From contig CAWBKX010000002.1 of assembly GCA_963789565.1 (NCBI GenBank), positions 2,728,001 through 2,792,000 of the forward strand: 64,000 nt of DNA, in the 5' to 3' direction. Position numbers and translations under genes: made by a program. The notes beneath the pieces are model-generated. The model made no database searches and was not told the origin of the DNA. It saw nothing but the letters and a program-made list of their open reading frames with translations. The stretch comes from CALAGB01 sp963789565 (GTDB taxonomy: Bacteria; Chloroflexota; Chloroflexia; Thermomicrobiales; Thermomicrobiaceae). Shown piece by piece: positions 17,931 through 26,839 of this stretch; within the stretch, counting starts at the first letter, position 1; the number at the start of each line of letters is the position of its first letter.

Positions 17931-18311
17931 GCTGATTTCGGTCCTTTCGTCACCGTCAAAATAGCCTCATCGTGTTGCGTTTTTGACGAGCCGTCGGGCT
18001 ATACCGGAGATCATGCCCGGCACCGCAGAGTCTACGTGGAATGGTTTCGGTCGTCACCACGGAGCTTCGATCAATTCACGGTTGGCCTGGATCTTCCGTC
18101 GCGTCGACGTCGACGGGCCAATCGATAAAACATGAAAGCGACGTTTGGTTTGAGTCATTCCCCTGCAGGGCCAGACCTCGAGCGACTCGAGAGCTACCGT
18201 CGAGTGCAGGCCGAGATGGCCGCGCTCGTGAACGAGGTGCCATTGACGTCGGATCCGAACGCCTCGCGCCGCGCCAAAACCGGCGCGGGAGTCGAGTTGA
18301 GCGATCGCGAT
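17931..18311. other. Gene-free stretch
   Basis: The 381 bp between the thioesterase start and the PfkB stop hold no ORF that I trust. A 74-codon frame at 18132-18356 lacks a ribosome site and overlaps the PfkB gene end on the other strand. The thioesterase promoter should be here. Confidence 0.5.
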
Positions 18312-19271
18312 TTAGTGCTGCGACAGAAACGCGTCGACCTCAACCCGCGTCGGTAGAGCCGGGATCGCGCCGCGACGTGTGACGGTGATGGCCCCGGCGG
18401 CGTTGGCCAGGCGCATCACTGGTTTGAGCGCATCCGGGTCGAAGCGAAAGTCGGCTTCGAGCAGTCCGGTCAACACCCCTGCCACGAACGCGTCTCCAGC
18501 GCCGGTCGTATCTACCGATGTGACAGGGAAGCTCTCGATCGATCCTGAATCGTGCGCCGTGAACCAGGTACATCCCTGCATTCCGCTGGTAATGGTCAGG
18601 AGACGTAGGTCCTCGTGCCACAGACGGCGCGCTCCCAGCTCGACGTCGTCCTGACCGCTCAAGAACGTGAGCTCCTCGTGACTCATTTTGACGATGTTGG
18701 CACGGGCGAGTCCGACCAGGAGCCCCGCGCGGGCCGCATCGACTGACGGCCAGAGAGGCAGGCGCAGGTTGGGATCGTAGGAGATCAGCGCACCGGCGGC
18801 GCTGGCCGCGTCGGCGGCCCCAAGGGTGGAGCTGCGGCTCGGCTCGCTGATCAATGAGATCGAGCCGTAGTGGAAGACGCGAGCTGACGCGGCCAGCGCG
18901 CAATCTCGGTCGCTGGCGCGCCACAGCATATCGGCACTGGGGTGACGATAGAACATGAAGTCGCGCTCGCCATCGGCTTTGAGAGAGACGAACGCCAATG
19001 CCGTGCGTGCTTCTGCACAGCGATGAAGTCCGCTGACAACGACGCCGTCTTTCTCCAGCGTCGCCGCCAGGAACTCGCCGAAGTCGTCCGCTCCCACTTG
19101 CCCGAGGAACCCGACCGATCGACCCAGTCGCGCCAGTCCGACCGCGACGTTGGCTGGAGCTCCGCCTGCGGCCTTTTCGAAGGCGTGCGCCTCAACCAGG
19201 CTCACGCCGACCTCGAGCGCCACGAAGTCGATCAGGAGCTCGCCGCAGGTGACGACGTCGAGATTGACCAT
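18312..19271 (-). CDS. PfkB family sugar kinase (fructokinase-like)
   Basis: A 319-residue ribokinase-fold kinase. It has the N-terminal GELLIDFVAL, the substrate-loop signature GGAPANVAVGLARLG and the C-terminal DTTGAGDAF with the catalytic Asp. The pattern is closest to fructokinases. It phosphorylates a sugar with ATP in the cytoplasm and is the last gene of an operon with a sugar ABC transporter, so it probably acts on what that transporter brings in. The start ATG at 19271 leads directly into the first strand; the longer frame to 19325 adds an unlikely arginine-rich tail. A hairpin at 19316-19336 precedes it. Confidence 0.87.
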   Translation of the reverse strand: MVNLDVVTCGELLIDFVALEVGVSLVEAHAFEKAAGGAPANVAVGLARLGRSVGFLGQVGADDFGEFLAATLEKDGVVVSGLHRCAEARTALAFVSLKADGERDFMFYRHPSADMLWRASDRDCALAASARVFHYGSISLISEPSRSSTLGAADAASAAGALISYDPNLRLPLWPSVDAARAGLLVGLARANIVKMSHEELTFLSGQDDVELGARRLWHEDLRLLTITSGMQGCTWFTAHDSGSIESFPVTSVDTTGAGDAFVAGVLTGLLEADFRFDPDALKPVMRLANAAGAITVTRRGAIPALPTRVEVDAFLSQH

Positions 19272-19315
19272 TTTCTTGTCCTGCCATCTTATTCGAGCGC
19301 ATGCAGATGCAGAGC

Positions 19316-19336
19316 GGGAGGACACAACGTCCTCCC
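19316..19336 (-). other. Intercistronic hairpin between permease and PfkB genes
   Basis: GGGAGGAC-acaac-GTCCTCCC, an 8-bp perfect stem in the 123-bp gap between the permease stop (19395) and the kinase start (19271). It may act as a processing or partial termination site within the operon. Confidence 0.5.
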
Positions 19337-19394
19337 CTACAACACCGGCAAAGATTGACTTAGCTGGGAAGCACCACGTGTGCTCCCGCTGTCG

Positions 19395-20246
19395 CTACCC
19401 CTTGACTGCTCCCGCCGTGAGTCCGGCCAGAATGCGTCGCTGGAAGACGAGGGTCAGGATGATGAGTGGCATGGTCACAATGACCGTGCCGGCCATCATC
19501 TGGCCCCACGGCAGTTCGAACCCGCCGGTCGTGTTGGTGTTGAAGTTGAAGATCGCCAGCGTGATGGTGAAGTGGTTCGGTGTCTGGATGAAGGACAGCG
19601 CATAGAGAAACTCGTTCCATGCGGCGATGAACGCAAGCAAGCCGGTCGTTACCAGACCCGGCGCGGCTAATGGAAGCAGCACCTTGTAGAAGACCTGGAA
19701 CGGCGTGGCGCCGTCGACGTAGGCCGCCTCCTCGAGCTCACGCGGCATCGCCTGGAAGAAGGTTGTCAGCACCCAGACCGTAAACGGCAATGTGAACAGC
19801 AGGTATGTGATGATCAGCGAGTAGAGCGTGTTGTACAAATGGAACTTGCTGATCAGCTCATACAACGAGCCCAACACCGCAATCTGCGGGAACATCGTCA
19901 TTGAGAGCGTGATGTACATCACCGGCGCGCGGCCTCGGAAGCTGAAGCGCCCCAGCGCGAACGACGCGAACGCGCCGACCAGCAACGAGAGGACCGTGAC
20001 CGAGCCCGCCACGATGGCCGAGTTCAGCATCGACCGCATAAAGTTCCGGTTGTGGAGCACCTGGCTGTAGAACGTCCACGTGGGATGGTTCGGCCAGTAG
20101 TGGATCGGTGTCACGAACATCTCGCTGTTGGGCGTGATCGACGAGCGGATCGCCCAATAGAACGGAAAGACCAAATACACAACGATGATCGCGACGAGTA
20201 GCCAGAAGAGGGACCGCTGGACATAGTAGCGCCATGTCTTGGTCAT
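19395..20246 (-). CDS. Sugar ABC transporter permease, MalG type
   Basis: A 283-residue inner-membrane permease with six helices. The EAA loop reads ELEEAAYVDGATPFQVFYKVLLPLAAPG in shape, i.e. EEAA...G...P as required for contact with the ATPase. It belongs to the carbohydrate uptake transporter 1 family (MalG/UgpE). Its ATG overlaps the stop of the upstream permease gene by four bases, so the two are translationally coupled and form a heterodimer. No ATPase gene is in the operon; a shared MsmX/UgpC-type ATPase elsewhere is expected. Confidence 0.92.
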   Translation of the reverse strand: MTKTWRYYVQRSLFWLLVAIIVVYLVFPFYWAIRSSITPNSEMFVTPIHYWPNHPTWTFYSQVLHNRNFMRSMLNSAIVAGSVTVLSLLVGAFASFALGRFSFRGRAPVMYITLSMTMFPQIAVLGSLYELISKFHLYNTLYSLIITYLLFTLPFTVWVLTTFFQAMPRELEEAAYVDGATPFQVFYKVLLPLAAPGLVTTGLLAFIAAWNEFLYALSFIQTPNHFTITLAIFNFNTNTTGGFELPWGQMMAGTVIVTMPLIILTLVFQRRILAGLTAGAVKG

Positions 20247-21184
20247 GACCGCTCAATCCTCAACGACGTGACGTACGCCACCACGAAGATGCCGATGATG
20301 ATGAAGATTGCGACGCTGATCGCGCTCCCGTATCCGATTTGGGAGAAGGAGACGACGTTCTGTTGGTCGTAAATCGCCATCGTCTGGGTGTCGGCACGTG
20401 CTCCGAACATCACGAAGAAAACGTCGAAGACGCGTAATGCGTCCAGCGTTCTGAAAATGAGTGCCACCAAGATGGCCGGCCTCAGCAGCGGCAGCGTGAT
20501 GCGGAAGAACTGCTGCACTCCGGATGCGCCGTCCACCCTGGCCGCCTCATAGATGTCCGACGGGATCACCTGAAGTCCGGCCAATAAGAGGAGCGCCACG
20601 AACGGCGTCGTTTTCCAAATGTCAACCGCGGCGATGGCTGGCAAGGAGGTGTTGGTCTGCGAAATCCAGGCAACGGGCTTGCTGAGAAGATGGAGTCGGA
20701 TGACCAGGATGTCGTTGAAGACGCCGTAGATCTGGCTGTACATCCACTTCCACATCTGTGCCGAAATGACCGTGGGAATAGCCCACGGCACCAGCATCGC
20801 GGCACGCATGGTGCCACGTCCCTTGAAGTTCGAGTTGACCACTAGTGCAACGACCATCCCAAGGGCAAACTCGAAGATCACCGTGATCACGGTGAACTTG
20901 ACCGTCGTCCAGATGGCGTCACGAAACGCGATGTCATGAATAAGGAAGCGGTAATTCTTGAGGCCGATGTAATCGGTGGGTTTGACGCTTGCCAGGCGGG
21001 CGTTGGTAAAGCTGTACCAGATCGTCTGACCAAGCGGAACCATGGCGACCGCAAGCACGACGATGATGGTGGGGAGCAACAGAAGCCAGGCGGTTCGTGT
21101 TTGTGAGCTCGCGAGGGTGCGCGTCTTTTTCTGCCGCGCACCAATTTCCGGTTGGCCGTCTTGGGTAGTAGCAATCCGGCCCAT
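20243..21184 (-). CDS. Sugar ABC transporter permease, MalF type
   Basis: A 313-residue permease with a cytoplasmic N-terminal tail of about 30 residues and six helices. The EAA loop contains IYEAARVDGASGVQQFF followed by ITLPLLRP. It is the partner of the MalG-type permease downstream. AGGGGGGAT precedes the ATG at 21184 closely. A very stable hairpin lies between this gene and the binding-protein gene upstream, a usual device to keep permease output lower than that of the binding protein. Confidence 0.92.
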   Translation of the reverse strand: MGRIATTQDGQPEIGARQKKTRTLASSQTRTAWLLLLPTIIVVLAVAMVPLGQTIWYSFTNARLASVKPTDYIGLKNYRFLIHDIAFRDAIWTTVKFTVITVIFEFALGMVVALVVNSNFKGRGTMRAAMLVPWAIPTVISAQMWKWMYSQIYGVFNDILVIRLHLLSKPVAWISQTNTSLPAIAAVDIWKTTPFVALLLLAGLQVIPSDIYEAARVDGASGVQQFFRITLPLLRPAILVALIFRTLDALRVFDVFFVMFGARADTQTMAIYDQQNVVSFSQIGYGSAISVAIFIIIGIFVVAYVTSLRIERS

Positions 21185-21206
21185 TCATCCCCCCTCGATA
21201 TGATGG

Positions 21207-21240
21207 GCTAGGCGGGGGCGAAAGCCGCCCCCGCTGTAGC
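21207..21240 (-). other. Intercistronic hairpin between binding-protein and permease genes
   Basis: GCGGGGGC (21212-21219) pairs with GCCCCCGC (21227-21234), extended by GCTA/TAGC at the base. It follows the binding-protein stop and precedes the permease ribosome site. In other sugar ABC operons such stems protect the upstream message or reduce read-through; the same is likely here. Confidence 0.65.
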
Positions 21241-21288
21241 TTCCCGGGTATGTATTTGGTGTTGTGTTGCAGTGTAGCCGGTCGCCGG

Positions 21289-22833
21289 CTAGCTGACCAC
21301 CCGCTCGATTTGCTGCTGCACCTGCGGCAGCACGCTGGAAGCATCTCCGCCCGTGAGAACCTGGTTGACGCCCTGGAAGAAGTACGTCGACACCTGGTTG
21401 TAGTTCTCAGCCGTCGAGCGAGACGGGCGTGTAACGCGCACGACGTCCTGCAGGCTCTGCAGGAACGGCATGGCTTTGATCACGTCCGGGTCGGCTGCCA
21501 CGTCTGGCTGCGTCGGCACGTAGGAGCCGACGACCGCTCGCCAGGTCTCCACTTCCGGACTCGCCAGATAGCGCACCAGTTCGATGGCCGCGTCCTGATT
21601 CTTGGAGTAGGTCGAGACGCCGAGCTGCCAGCCACCGACAGTACCGTAGTGCTTCTGGCCGGAGTTGGCCGGGATCGGCGCGACGTCGAACTTCCCGGCG
21701 ATGGGGGAGTCGCTGGCGTTGCCAGCGGCGTAGGCATACGGCCAGTTGCGCATAAACATGGCGTTGCCGCCCTGGAAGACGTTACGCGCATCCTCTTCCT
21801 TGAAGGAGGTGACGTCTTTCGGCGCAATGTCACCAACCCAGCCCTTGGCCCGGTTGATGATATCGATCGCGTCCTTGTTGTTCACTGTGACTTTGCCGGT
21901 TTCATCGATGATCGTGCCGCCACCGGCTCCGGCGATCCACTCGAGGGCGTCGCAGGTCAGACCCTCGTATGCCGCGCCCTGGAAAACGAAGCCCTGGAAG
22001 CTGGCATTCGAGCTCTCGCCGTCCTTGACCTTCTTGGCCATGGCTTCGAAGTCGTCCCAGGTTTCCGGTGGCTTATCGTATCCATACTTCTGCAGCAGGT
22101 CGGTGCGATAGAACATCATCCCGAAGTCACCGAAGTACGGCATCGCCGTCAGTTTGTTGTCGACGGTGTTGTTCTGAATGATGGTGTCGTAGTTCTTCTT
22201 GGCCAGGTCCGACAGTGCGCTGCTGAGGTCAGCGAGATGCGGCGCAAAGGAACCAGGCCAGATGACGTCGAGCATCATAACGTCGACGTCGGTCGACTTG
22301 CCTTGGAAGAAGCGCTGATACGTCGAGTAGTTTTCGGTCGAATCCTGCGGCTTCGGAACGATGTTGACCTGAATCCCGGTGTCCTTGGTGAACTGGGCGA
22401 TCATGACCTTGTCGATGTCGGCCCCAGAGCCCACCGAGTCACCATAGTAGGTGATCTTGGTTCCACTGTACTGCTTGTTCGGATTCGGAACCGCAGGCGC
22501 TTGATTTGGATCAAACGTCATTGCCGCCGGACTGCCCTCCGGAGAAGCCGCGCTCGTCGCCGTTGCGGCGGTCGTGGGACTGGATGCTGCCGCAGTCGTC
22601 GGGCTGGAAACCGGTGCCGTCGTTGCAGTCGTGGCCGACGTCGCTGTGGTGCCAGCGCCACCGGTTGTTGTGGTGGTCGTTGACTTGCCGCCGCCACCGC
22701 ATGCGGCGAGCAGAGCCGCGACAATCGGGGCGCTCAACCCAAGCACAGCCGCGCGCTGCAAAACCGCTCGGCGGCTCAGCCGTCCGCTCATGGCTCCCTC
22801 AGCGAGTTCTCGAAACCGCTGATCGTGTGACAT
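21289..22833 (-). CDS. Extracellular sugar-binding lipoprotein, Tat-type signal
   Basis: A 514-residue solute-binding protein for the downstream permeases. The signal has twin arginines (LSRRAVLQRA), a hydrophobic stretch and a lipobox ending in Cys (ALLAAC), followed by a long Gly/Ser/Thr linker. This suggests export folded through the Tat path and lipid anchoring. The binding domain starts near TKITYYGDSVGSG and has the usual family-1 features such as PETWDDFEAMAKKVKD and GGNAMFMRNWPYAY. AGGAGGAG lies seven bases before the ATG at 22833. It is the first gene of the operon with the two permeases and PfkB kinase. The sugar is not evident. Confidence 0.92.
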   Translation of the reverse strand: MSHDQRFRELAEGAMSGRLSRRAVLQRAAVLGLSAPIVAALLAACGGGGKSTTTTTTGGAGTTATSATTATTAPVSSPTTAAASSPTTAATATSAASPEGSPAAMTFDPNQAPAVPNPNKQYSGTKITYYGDSVGSGADIDKVMIAQFTKDTGIQVNIVPKPQDSTENYSTYQRFFQGKSTDVDVMMLDVIWPGSFAPHLADLSSALSDLAKKNYDTIIQNNTVDNKLTAMPYFGDFGMMFYRTDLLQKYGYDKPPETWDDFEAMAKKVKDGESSNASFQGFVFQGAAYEGLTCDALEWIAGAGGGTIIDETGKVTVNNKDAIDIINRAKGWVGDIAPKDVTSFKEEDARNVFQGGNAMFMRNWPYAYAAGNASDSPIAGKFDVAPIPANSGQKHYGTVGGWQLGVSTYSKNQDAAIELVRYLASPEVETWRAVVGSYVPTQPDVAADPDVIKAMPFLQSLQDVVRVTRPSRSTAENYNQVSTYFFQGVNQVLTGGDASSVLPQVQQQIERVVS

Positions 22834-23312
22834 AAAGTACTCCTCCTACATCGAGGCCGCCCAAAGTCCACAATGACCTCAGCGCGGTCTCAATCGGCTC
22901 AATGGTGTCTTCTCGCGCATATCCGCAATCGGTACGTGAATACCCAGGTGCAGCCATTCCCGGTGGGCTCACGTTTCCGGCTTGGCCGTAGTCGCTCGTC
23001 GCGTCAACGGGCATCTGGTCACTGTATGCATCGAATCGCGCGCGAAAATCCGCGGCCAAATGGCAGACGAACACCGTGTCTCCGTCCAGCAAGAATCAGG
23101 CCCACATCTCGCAGATTCCGCGCCGCGACCGGCATGCTGGCCAGACCGCGCAGATATGACACCTTGTACACTTTCGCACCGAACCGACGAATTGTCCAGT
23201 CGGGATGTGCGCTCGCCGTGTCAACTTTGCGCAGGTTCGTGACAAAAGCGTGACGATCGGAAGCCACTGCTTTCCGCGAATTGGTGGAGTGCGGCTGAGT
23301 AAATTGCTCGAA
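22834..23312. other. Gene-free stretch upstream of the sugar ABC operon
   Basis: A 479-bp gap between the ABC operon start and the MscS stop (both minus strand). I see no convincing ORF or RNA gene. It should contain the operon promoter and operator, but no clear inverted repeat was found. Confidence 0.5.
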
Positions 23313-24311
23313 TCAGGGAGCGGTCGTTTCGCTAACGGCGGCCGCTTGAGCCTGCTGCGCCGCGAGGATCGCCGCCGCCTGATCCGAATCCTGGCCGTTG
23401 GCGGAACGGAAAACTGTGACGTTGTGCGGGTAGGGGATCGTCACGCCGGAGGAGGTCAAGGCCAGCTTGATGCGGCGCCGTAGCTCTCGTTGCACCCGCC
23501 ACTGTTCCATTGGCTTTGTCTTGACCATGAGCCTGATCGTCACCTGATATGGCCCGAGCGCCTGCACGCCAAGTATGTTGGCTGGCTCGAGCACGGCGCT
23601 GCCCAAATCCGGATCCTCCTGGATACCGTCGAGAAGCTCGGTCAAAACGTTGATGGCGTGATCGACGTCGTCGTCGTAGGAGATGTCGATGTCGACCACT
23701 GCGCGTGACCAGTCTTTGGTCAGGTTCTGAACCGCGCGGACATCACCGTTCGGCACGATGGTGAAGCTGCCGTCCAGACCGCGCAGACCGGTGCGACGCA
23801 GGCTGAGATGCTCGACGGTGCCGACAAAGCCGTTGACCGAAATGACGTCGCCAACCCCGAATTGGTCCTCGATCAGAATCAGAAATCCGCCGATAAAGTC
23901 TCGGATAAGGCTCTGGGCACCGAGACCTATGGCGATCCCGACAACGCCCGCGCTGGCCAGCAGCGGCGCGATGTTCAGCCCAATCTTGCTCAGCACCATC
24001 ATCCCGGCGATCACCAGAATGATGAGGCGACCAAGTGATTCAACTACGCTGGAGAGCGTGTTGATCTTCAAGGTCAGCTCGCGGCTAGGCTGATTGCTGC
24101 GCTCGACCAGGTGCTTGATCGCACGGCGGATGATCGAACGCATGGCACGCAAGACGAGGAAGGCGATGACGATGATGACCAGGATGCTGAGACCTGGCCC
24201 GATCGCGTCCTTGCCGACCGTCTTAGCGGTCTCCACCACGATATTCGAATGGCTCAGTGCGGAACGAATTCCGGATTCCACAAGGGAGATCGCCGCGAAG
24301 GGCGAATGCAC
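23313..24311 (-). CDS. Small-conductance mechanosensitive channel, MscS family
   Basis: A 332-residue MscS-type channel that releases solutes on hypo-osmotic shock. After three membrane helices the pore helix reads LLASAGVVGIAIGLGAQSL, rich in Gly/Ala as needed, then DFIGGFLILIEDQF, the beta domain with GTVEHLSLRRT and the C-terminal alpha/beta domain. An Ala/Gln-rich tail ends the protein. Start is the GTG at 24311, five bases after GGGAGGGG; the longer frame to 24446 lacks a site and gives an unlikely leader. No paralogue is nearby. Confidence 0.9.
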   Translation of the reverse strand: MHSPFAAISLVESGIRSALSHSNIVVETAKTVGKDAIGPGLSILVIIVIAFLVLRAMRSIIRRAIKHLVERSNQPSRELTLKINTLSSVVESLGRLIILVIAGMMVLSKIGLNIAPLLASAGVVGIAIGLGAQSLIRDFIGGFLILIEDQFGVGDVISVNGFVGTVEHLSLRRTGLRGLDGSFTIVPNGDVRAVQNLTKDWSRAVVDIDISYDDDVDHAINVLTELLDGIQEDPDLGSAVLEPANILGVQALGPYQVTIRLMVKTKPMEQWRVQRELRRRIKLALTSSGVTIPYPHNVTVFRSANGQDSDQAAAILAAQQAQAAAVSETTAP

Positions 24312-24725
24312 GTTGTCCCCTCCCAGGTATGTCAACTTCGCTCCGTGAAGGGTACCAGTGGTCGAAGTCGACGCCAACGAAGGTCGTCGAGTCTCGACCT
24401 TTCGTGTACCGCCTGCGCTTACTCGATCAGGCGCTGATGTCAGCACACGACGTGATCAGCTGAGCAGTCAATAATTCGATGATCTTCGTTATGGTTGGTT
24501 CCGTGGACGCCTGGACATGGTCGCGCTCGACCCACGTCGCGCACCTGCTGGCACGCTTGATTCGCCAGCGACCGTCATCCGTCTCGCAGGGCTCAGCGAC
24601 GCGGGGAGACGGCCGCGGCACGCATCCTGGGCACGCTCGATGCCTGACGGCCGATTCCTGCCCAGGATGGCTCACTCCGCTGTTCCTCACATGGACCGAG
24701 TTTGATTCTGTCCATCGTCCGCCGT
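24312..24725. other. Gene-free stretch
   Basis: A 414-bp gap between the MscS start and the second hsp20 stop. Short frames exist on both strands but lack ribosome sites and family features. No repeat or RNA gene was recognised. Confidence 0.45.
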
Positions 24726-25187
24726 TTAGGGTTGGGTGACGGTCTTGATCTGAATCGTCTTTGGTTGCGTCTCTTCGACTTTGGGCAGTTCGATCGTGAG
24801 GACGCCCGCGTCGAATTCGGCCGACGCATGCTGCGAGTTGACCGAGGTCGGCAAGGTGATCGAGCGATCAAATCGGCCGAATCGGCGCTCGCGAAGCAGC
24901 CAGCGGCAATCCTCGCTGGACTCTTGCTCCTGCTGGCCATCGCGATCCTTGATCTCGCCACTGATACGGACGTGGCTGCCGAGGACCGAAATGTCGACGT
25001 CGGTGGGAGAGACTCCCGGCAGCGGTGCGGTGATGATGTAGCGGTCGCGCGTTTCACGCACGTCGAGAGGAATCGATCCAACGTTCGACATGCTGCCACG
25101 TGGGACGAGCATTCCTTCGTCAAACAGGTTGTTCATCGCTTCGCGGAATCCGCTGATATCTCGTAATGGGTCCCATCTTGAGCTCAC
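24726..25187 (-). CDS. Hsp20/alpha-crystallin small heat-shock protein, copy 2
   Basis: A 153-residue small heat-shock protein. The alpha-crystallin domain runs from about residue 40 (IPLDVRETRDRYIITAPLPG) to 140, closing with EFDAGVLTIELPK. The start is the GTG at 25187, with AAGGA nine bases before it. A perfect CIRCE operator is centred about 55 bp upstream, so HrcA repression, released by heat, is expected. It differs clearly in sequence from the copy at 12917, which has another operator. Confidence 0.9.
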   Translation of the reverse strand: MSSRWDPLRDISGFREAMNNLFDEGMLVPRGSMSNVGSIPLDVRETRDRYIITAPLPGVSPTDVDISVLGSHVRISGEIKDRDGQQEQESSEDCRWLLRERRFGRFDRSITLPTSVNSQHASAEFDAGVLTIELPKVEETQPKTIQIKTVTQP

Positions 25188-25227
25188 TGATGATGTTCCT
25201 TCCGCGTTCGGCTCGATGTGGGAGTGG

Positions 25228-25254
25228 TTAGCACTCTCGCATCGAGAGTGCTAA
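25228..25254 (-). promoter_or_regulatory. CIRCE element (HrcA operator) upstream of hsp20 copy 2
   Basis: TTAGCACTC, nine bases, then GAGTGCTAA: an exact match to the consensus inverted repeat bound by HrcA. It lies 41 bp before the start codon of the small heat-shock gene. Confidence 0.95.
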
Positions 25255-25466
25255 CGGCGAGTATAGCCCCTCATCGGTGGGCTGACAAACGCGCGTTCAT
25301 GACGTGTTCGACTGCAACAAGAACGTCCGCTAGGGAATATGATTGCGCGTAACTTGCGACGGTATGCTGATTGATGCGCGGCAAGTTCGGTGGTTGTCCG
25401 ATCGACATGTTGGACGCGAGTGTCATCATCCGCTGGCTCCGCGCTGCGCAGGGAAGGTGAAAAGCG

Positions 25467-26834
25467 ATGGAATGGCAGCTGCCCGACGAGCCACGACGCA
25501 AACGCGTCCTCATTCTGGGTGGAGGCTTTGCTGGAGTCTACACGGCCTATGAACTGCAGCGAGAATTGCGAGATGAAGCGGTCGATGTGGCCGTGGTCAA
25601 CCGCGAGAATTTCTTCGTCTTCTATCCGTTGCTCCCCGAGATCATTTCGGGCGCGATCGAGACGAGCTCAATTCTGAATCCGATTCGGCTCGTGACACCG
25701 CAGACGACGCTCTACGTCGGGGAAGTCACCCAGATTGACTTGGAACTCCAGCGAGTCGAGGTGCGGCAAGGACTCTACGGTCACTATCAGGAGCCTCGCT
25801 TCCTCTATTATGATCACCTCGTCATTTCACTTGGCGGCGTTCCCAACACGTCGGTGGTCAAAGGCATGGCGGAGAACGCGTTTGATGTGCAACGTCTTAG
25901 CACCGCGTTTGCCTTGCGCAACCAGCTCATCGACACATTGGAGCAGGCCGACATCGAGACTGATCCCGTCGACAAGCGCCAGCTTCTCACCTTCGTCGTC
26001 GTGGGAGGTGGCGCCAATGGCGTCGAGGTCGTGGCCGAGATGCGGGACATGCTGATCGAAGTCACGTCACGCTACAAGCACATCGAGAAGGACGATATTC
26101 GCGTAGTCTTGATCCATGGTGGATCTCGCCTGATTGAGGATCTGTCCGCTGACCTCGCCTCGTTCGCTGAGCACCTGCTGCGCCACAAAGGTGTGGAGAT
26201 CATGTTCAACTGCCGTGTGTCGAAGGTTGAGCCGGGTCGCGTCGTCCTCGAGAATGGTGACACCATCGATGCCAGCACGGTCGTCGGTTCGGTCGGCGTG
26301 CAGCCGAACCCGCTATCGCGTGATCTTCCCGTTGAGCACAACAAGCGGGGCCAGATCAAGGTGAGCCGCATGTTGAACGTCCCCGGCCACCCAAACGTCT
26401 GGGCGATTGGCGACGCCGCCGAGGTGATCGATCCGCACAACGGCAAGCCGTACCCGCAAACGGCGCAGCACGCCGTGCGTGAGGCACGCCTGGTGGCCCA
26501 CAACATCGCGGCGTCCCTAAGGGGCGAGCCCCTCAAGACAATGCATTACCGCACGTTGGGGCAACTTGTGGCTCTCGGGCATCGCTCGGCGATCGCCAAC
26601 GTCATGGGACTGAAACTCTCGGGCTTCAAGGCGTGGTGGCTCTGGCGCTCGTACTATCTGTTGCAGATTCCGCGCTGGGACAAGCGATTGCGAGTCATGT
26701 TCGACTGGACGCTCGACCTGGCATTTCCTCCGGAGCTAACACAGCTCAAGGTCGGACAGCCGGTACCCGCGGCAAATGCCCCGCGCCACAGGGACGCGGA
26801 GCGATCTGAACCGGAGCCAGCCCCGAGGTTGTGA
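25467..26834 (+). CDS. ndh: Type II NADH dehydrogenase-like FAD oxidoreductase
   Basis: A 455-residue two-dinucleotide-binding flavoprotein. The FAD site is RVLILGGGFAGVYTAYEL near residue 13; the NADH site is FVVVGGGANGVEVVAEM near residue 170; the second FAD contact is VWAIGDAAEV near 310. C-terminal hydrophobic and Trp-rich helices (AWWLWRSYYLLQIP) serve as membrane anchor, as in NDH-2. It would pass electrons from NADH to quinone without pumping protons. AGGGAAGGTG lies upstream of the ATG. A related ferredoxin or sulfide-quinone reductase cannot be fully excluded, but the conserved cysteines of SQR are absent. Confidence 0.85.
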   Translation: MEWQLPDEPRRKRVLILGGGFAGVYTAYELQRELRDEAVDVAVVNRENFFVFYPLLPEIISGAIETSSILNPIRLVTPQTTLYVGEVTQIDLELQRVEVRQGLYGHYQEPRFLYYDHLVISLGGVPNTSVVKGMAENAFDVQRLSTAFALRNQLIDTLEQADIETDPVDKRQLLTFVVVGGGANGVEVVAEMRDMLIEVTSRYKHIEKDDIRVVLIHGGSRLIEDLSADLASFAEHLLRHKGVEIMFNCRVSKVEPGRVVLENGDTIDASTVVGSVGVQPNPLSRDLPVEHNKRGQIKVSRMLNVPGHPNVWAIGDAAEVIDPHNGKPYPQTAQHAVREARLVAHNIAASLRGEPLKTMHYRTLGQLVALGHRSAIANVMGLKLSGFKAWWLWRSYYLLQIPRWDKRLRVMFDWTLDLAFPPELTQLKVGQPVPAANAPRHRDAERSEPEPAPRL

Positions 26835-26839
26835 GGTTG

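Noticed and set aside
18132..18356. 74-codon ORF on the plus strand
   Set aside because: No ribosome site, low-information composition, and overlap with the PfkB gene on the other strand.
21250..22683. 477-codon ORF antisense to the sugar-binding protein gene
   Set aside because: Shadow frame from high third-position GC; no family features, while the opposite strand gives a full binding protein. The same applies to long frames at 13500-14687 and 29388-30935.
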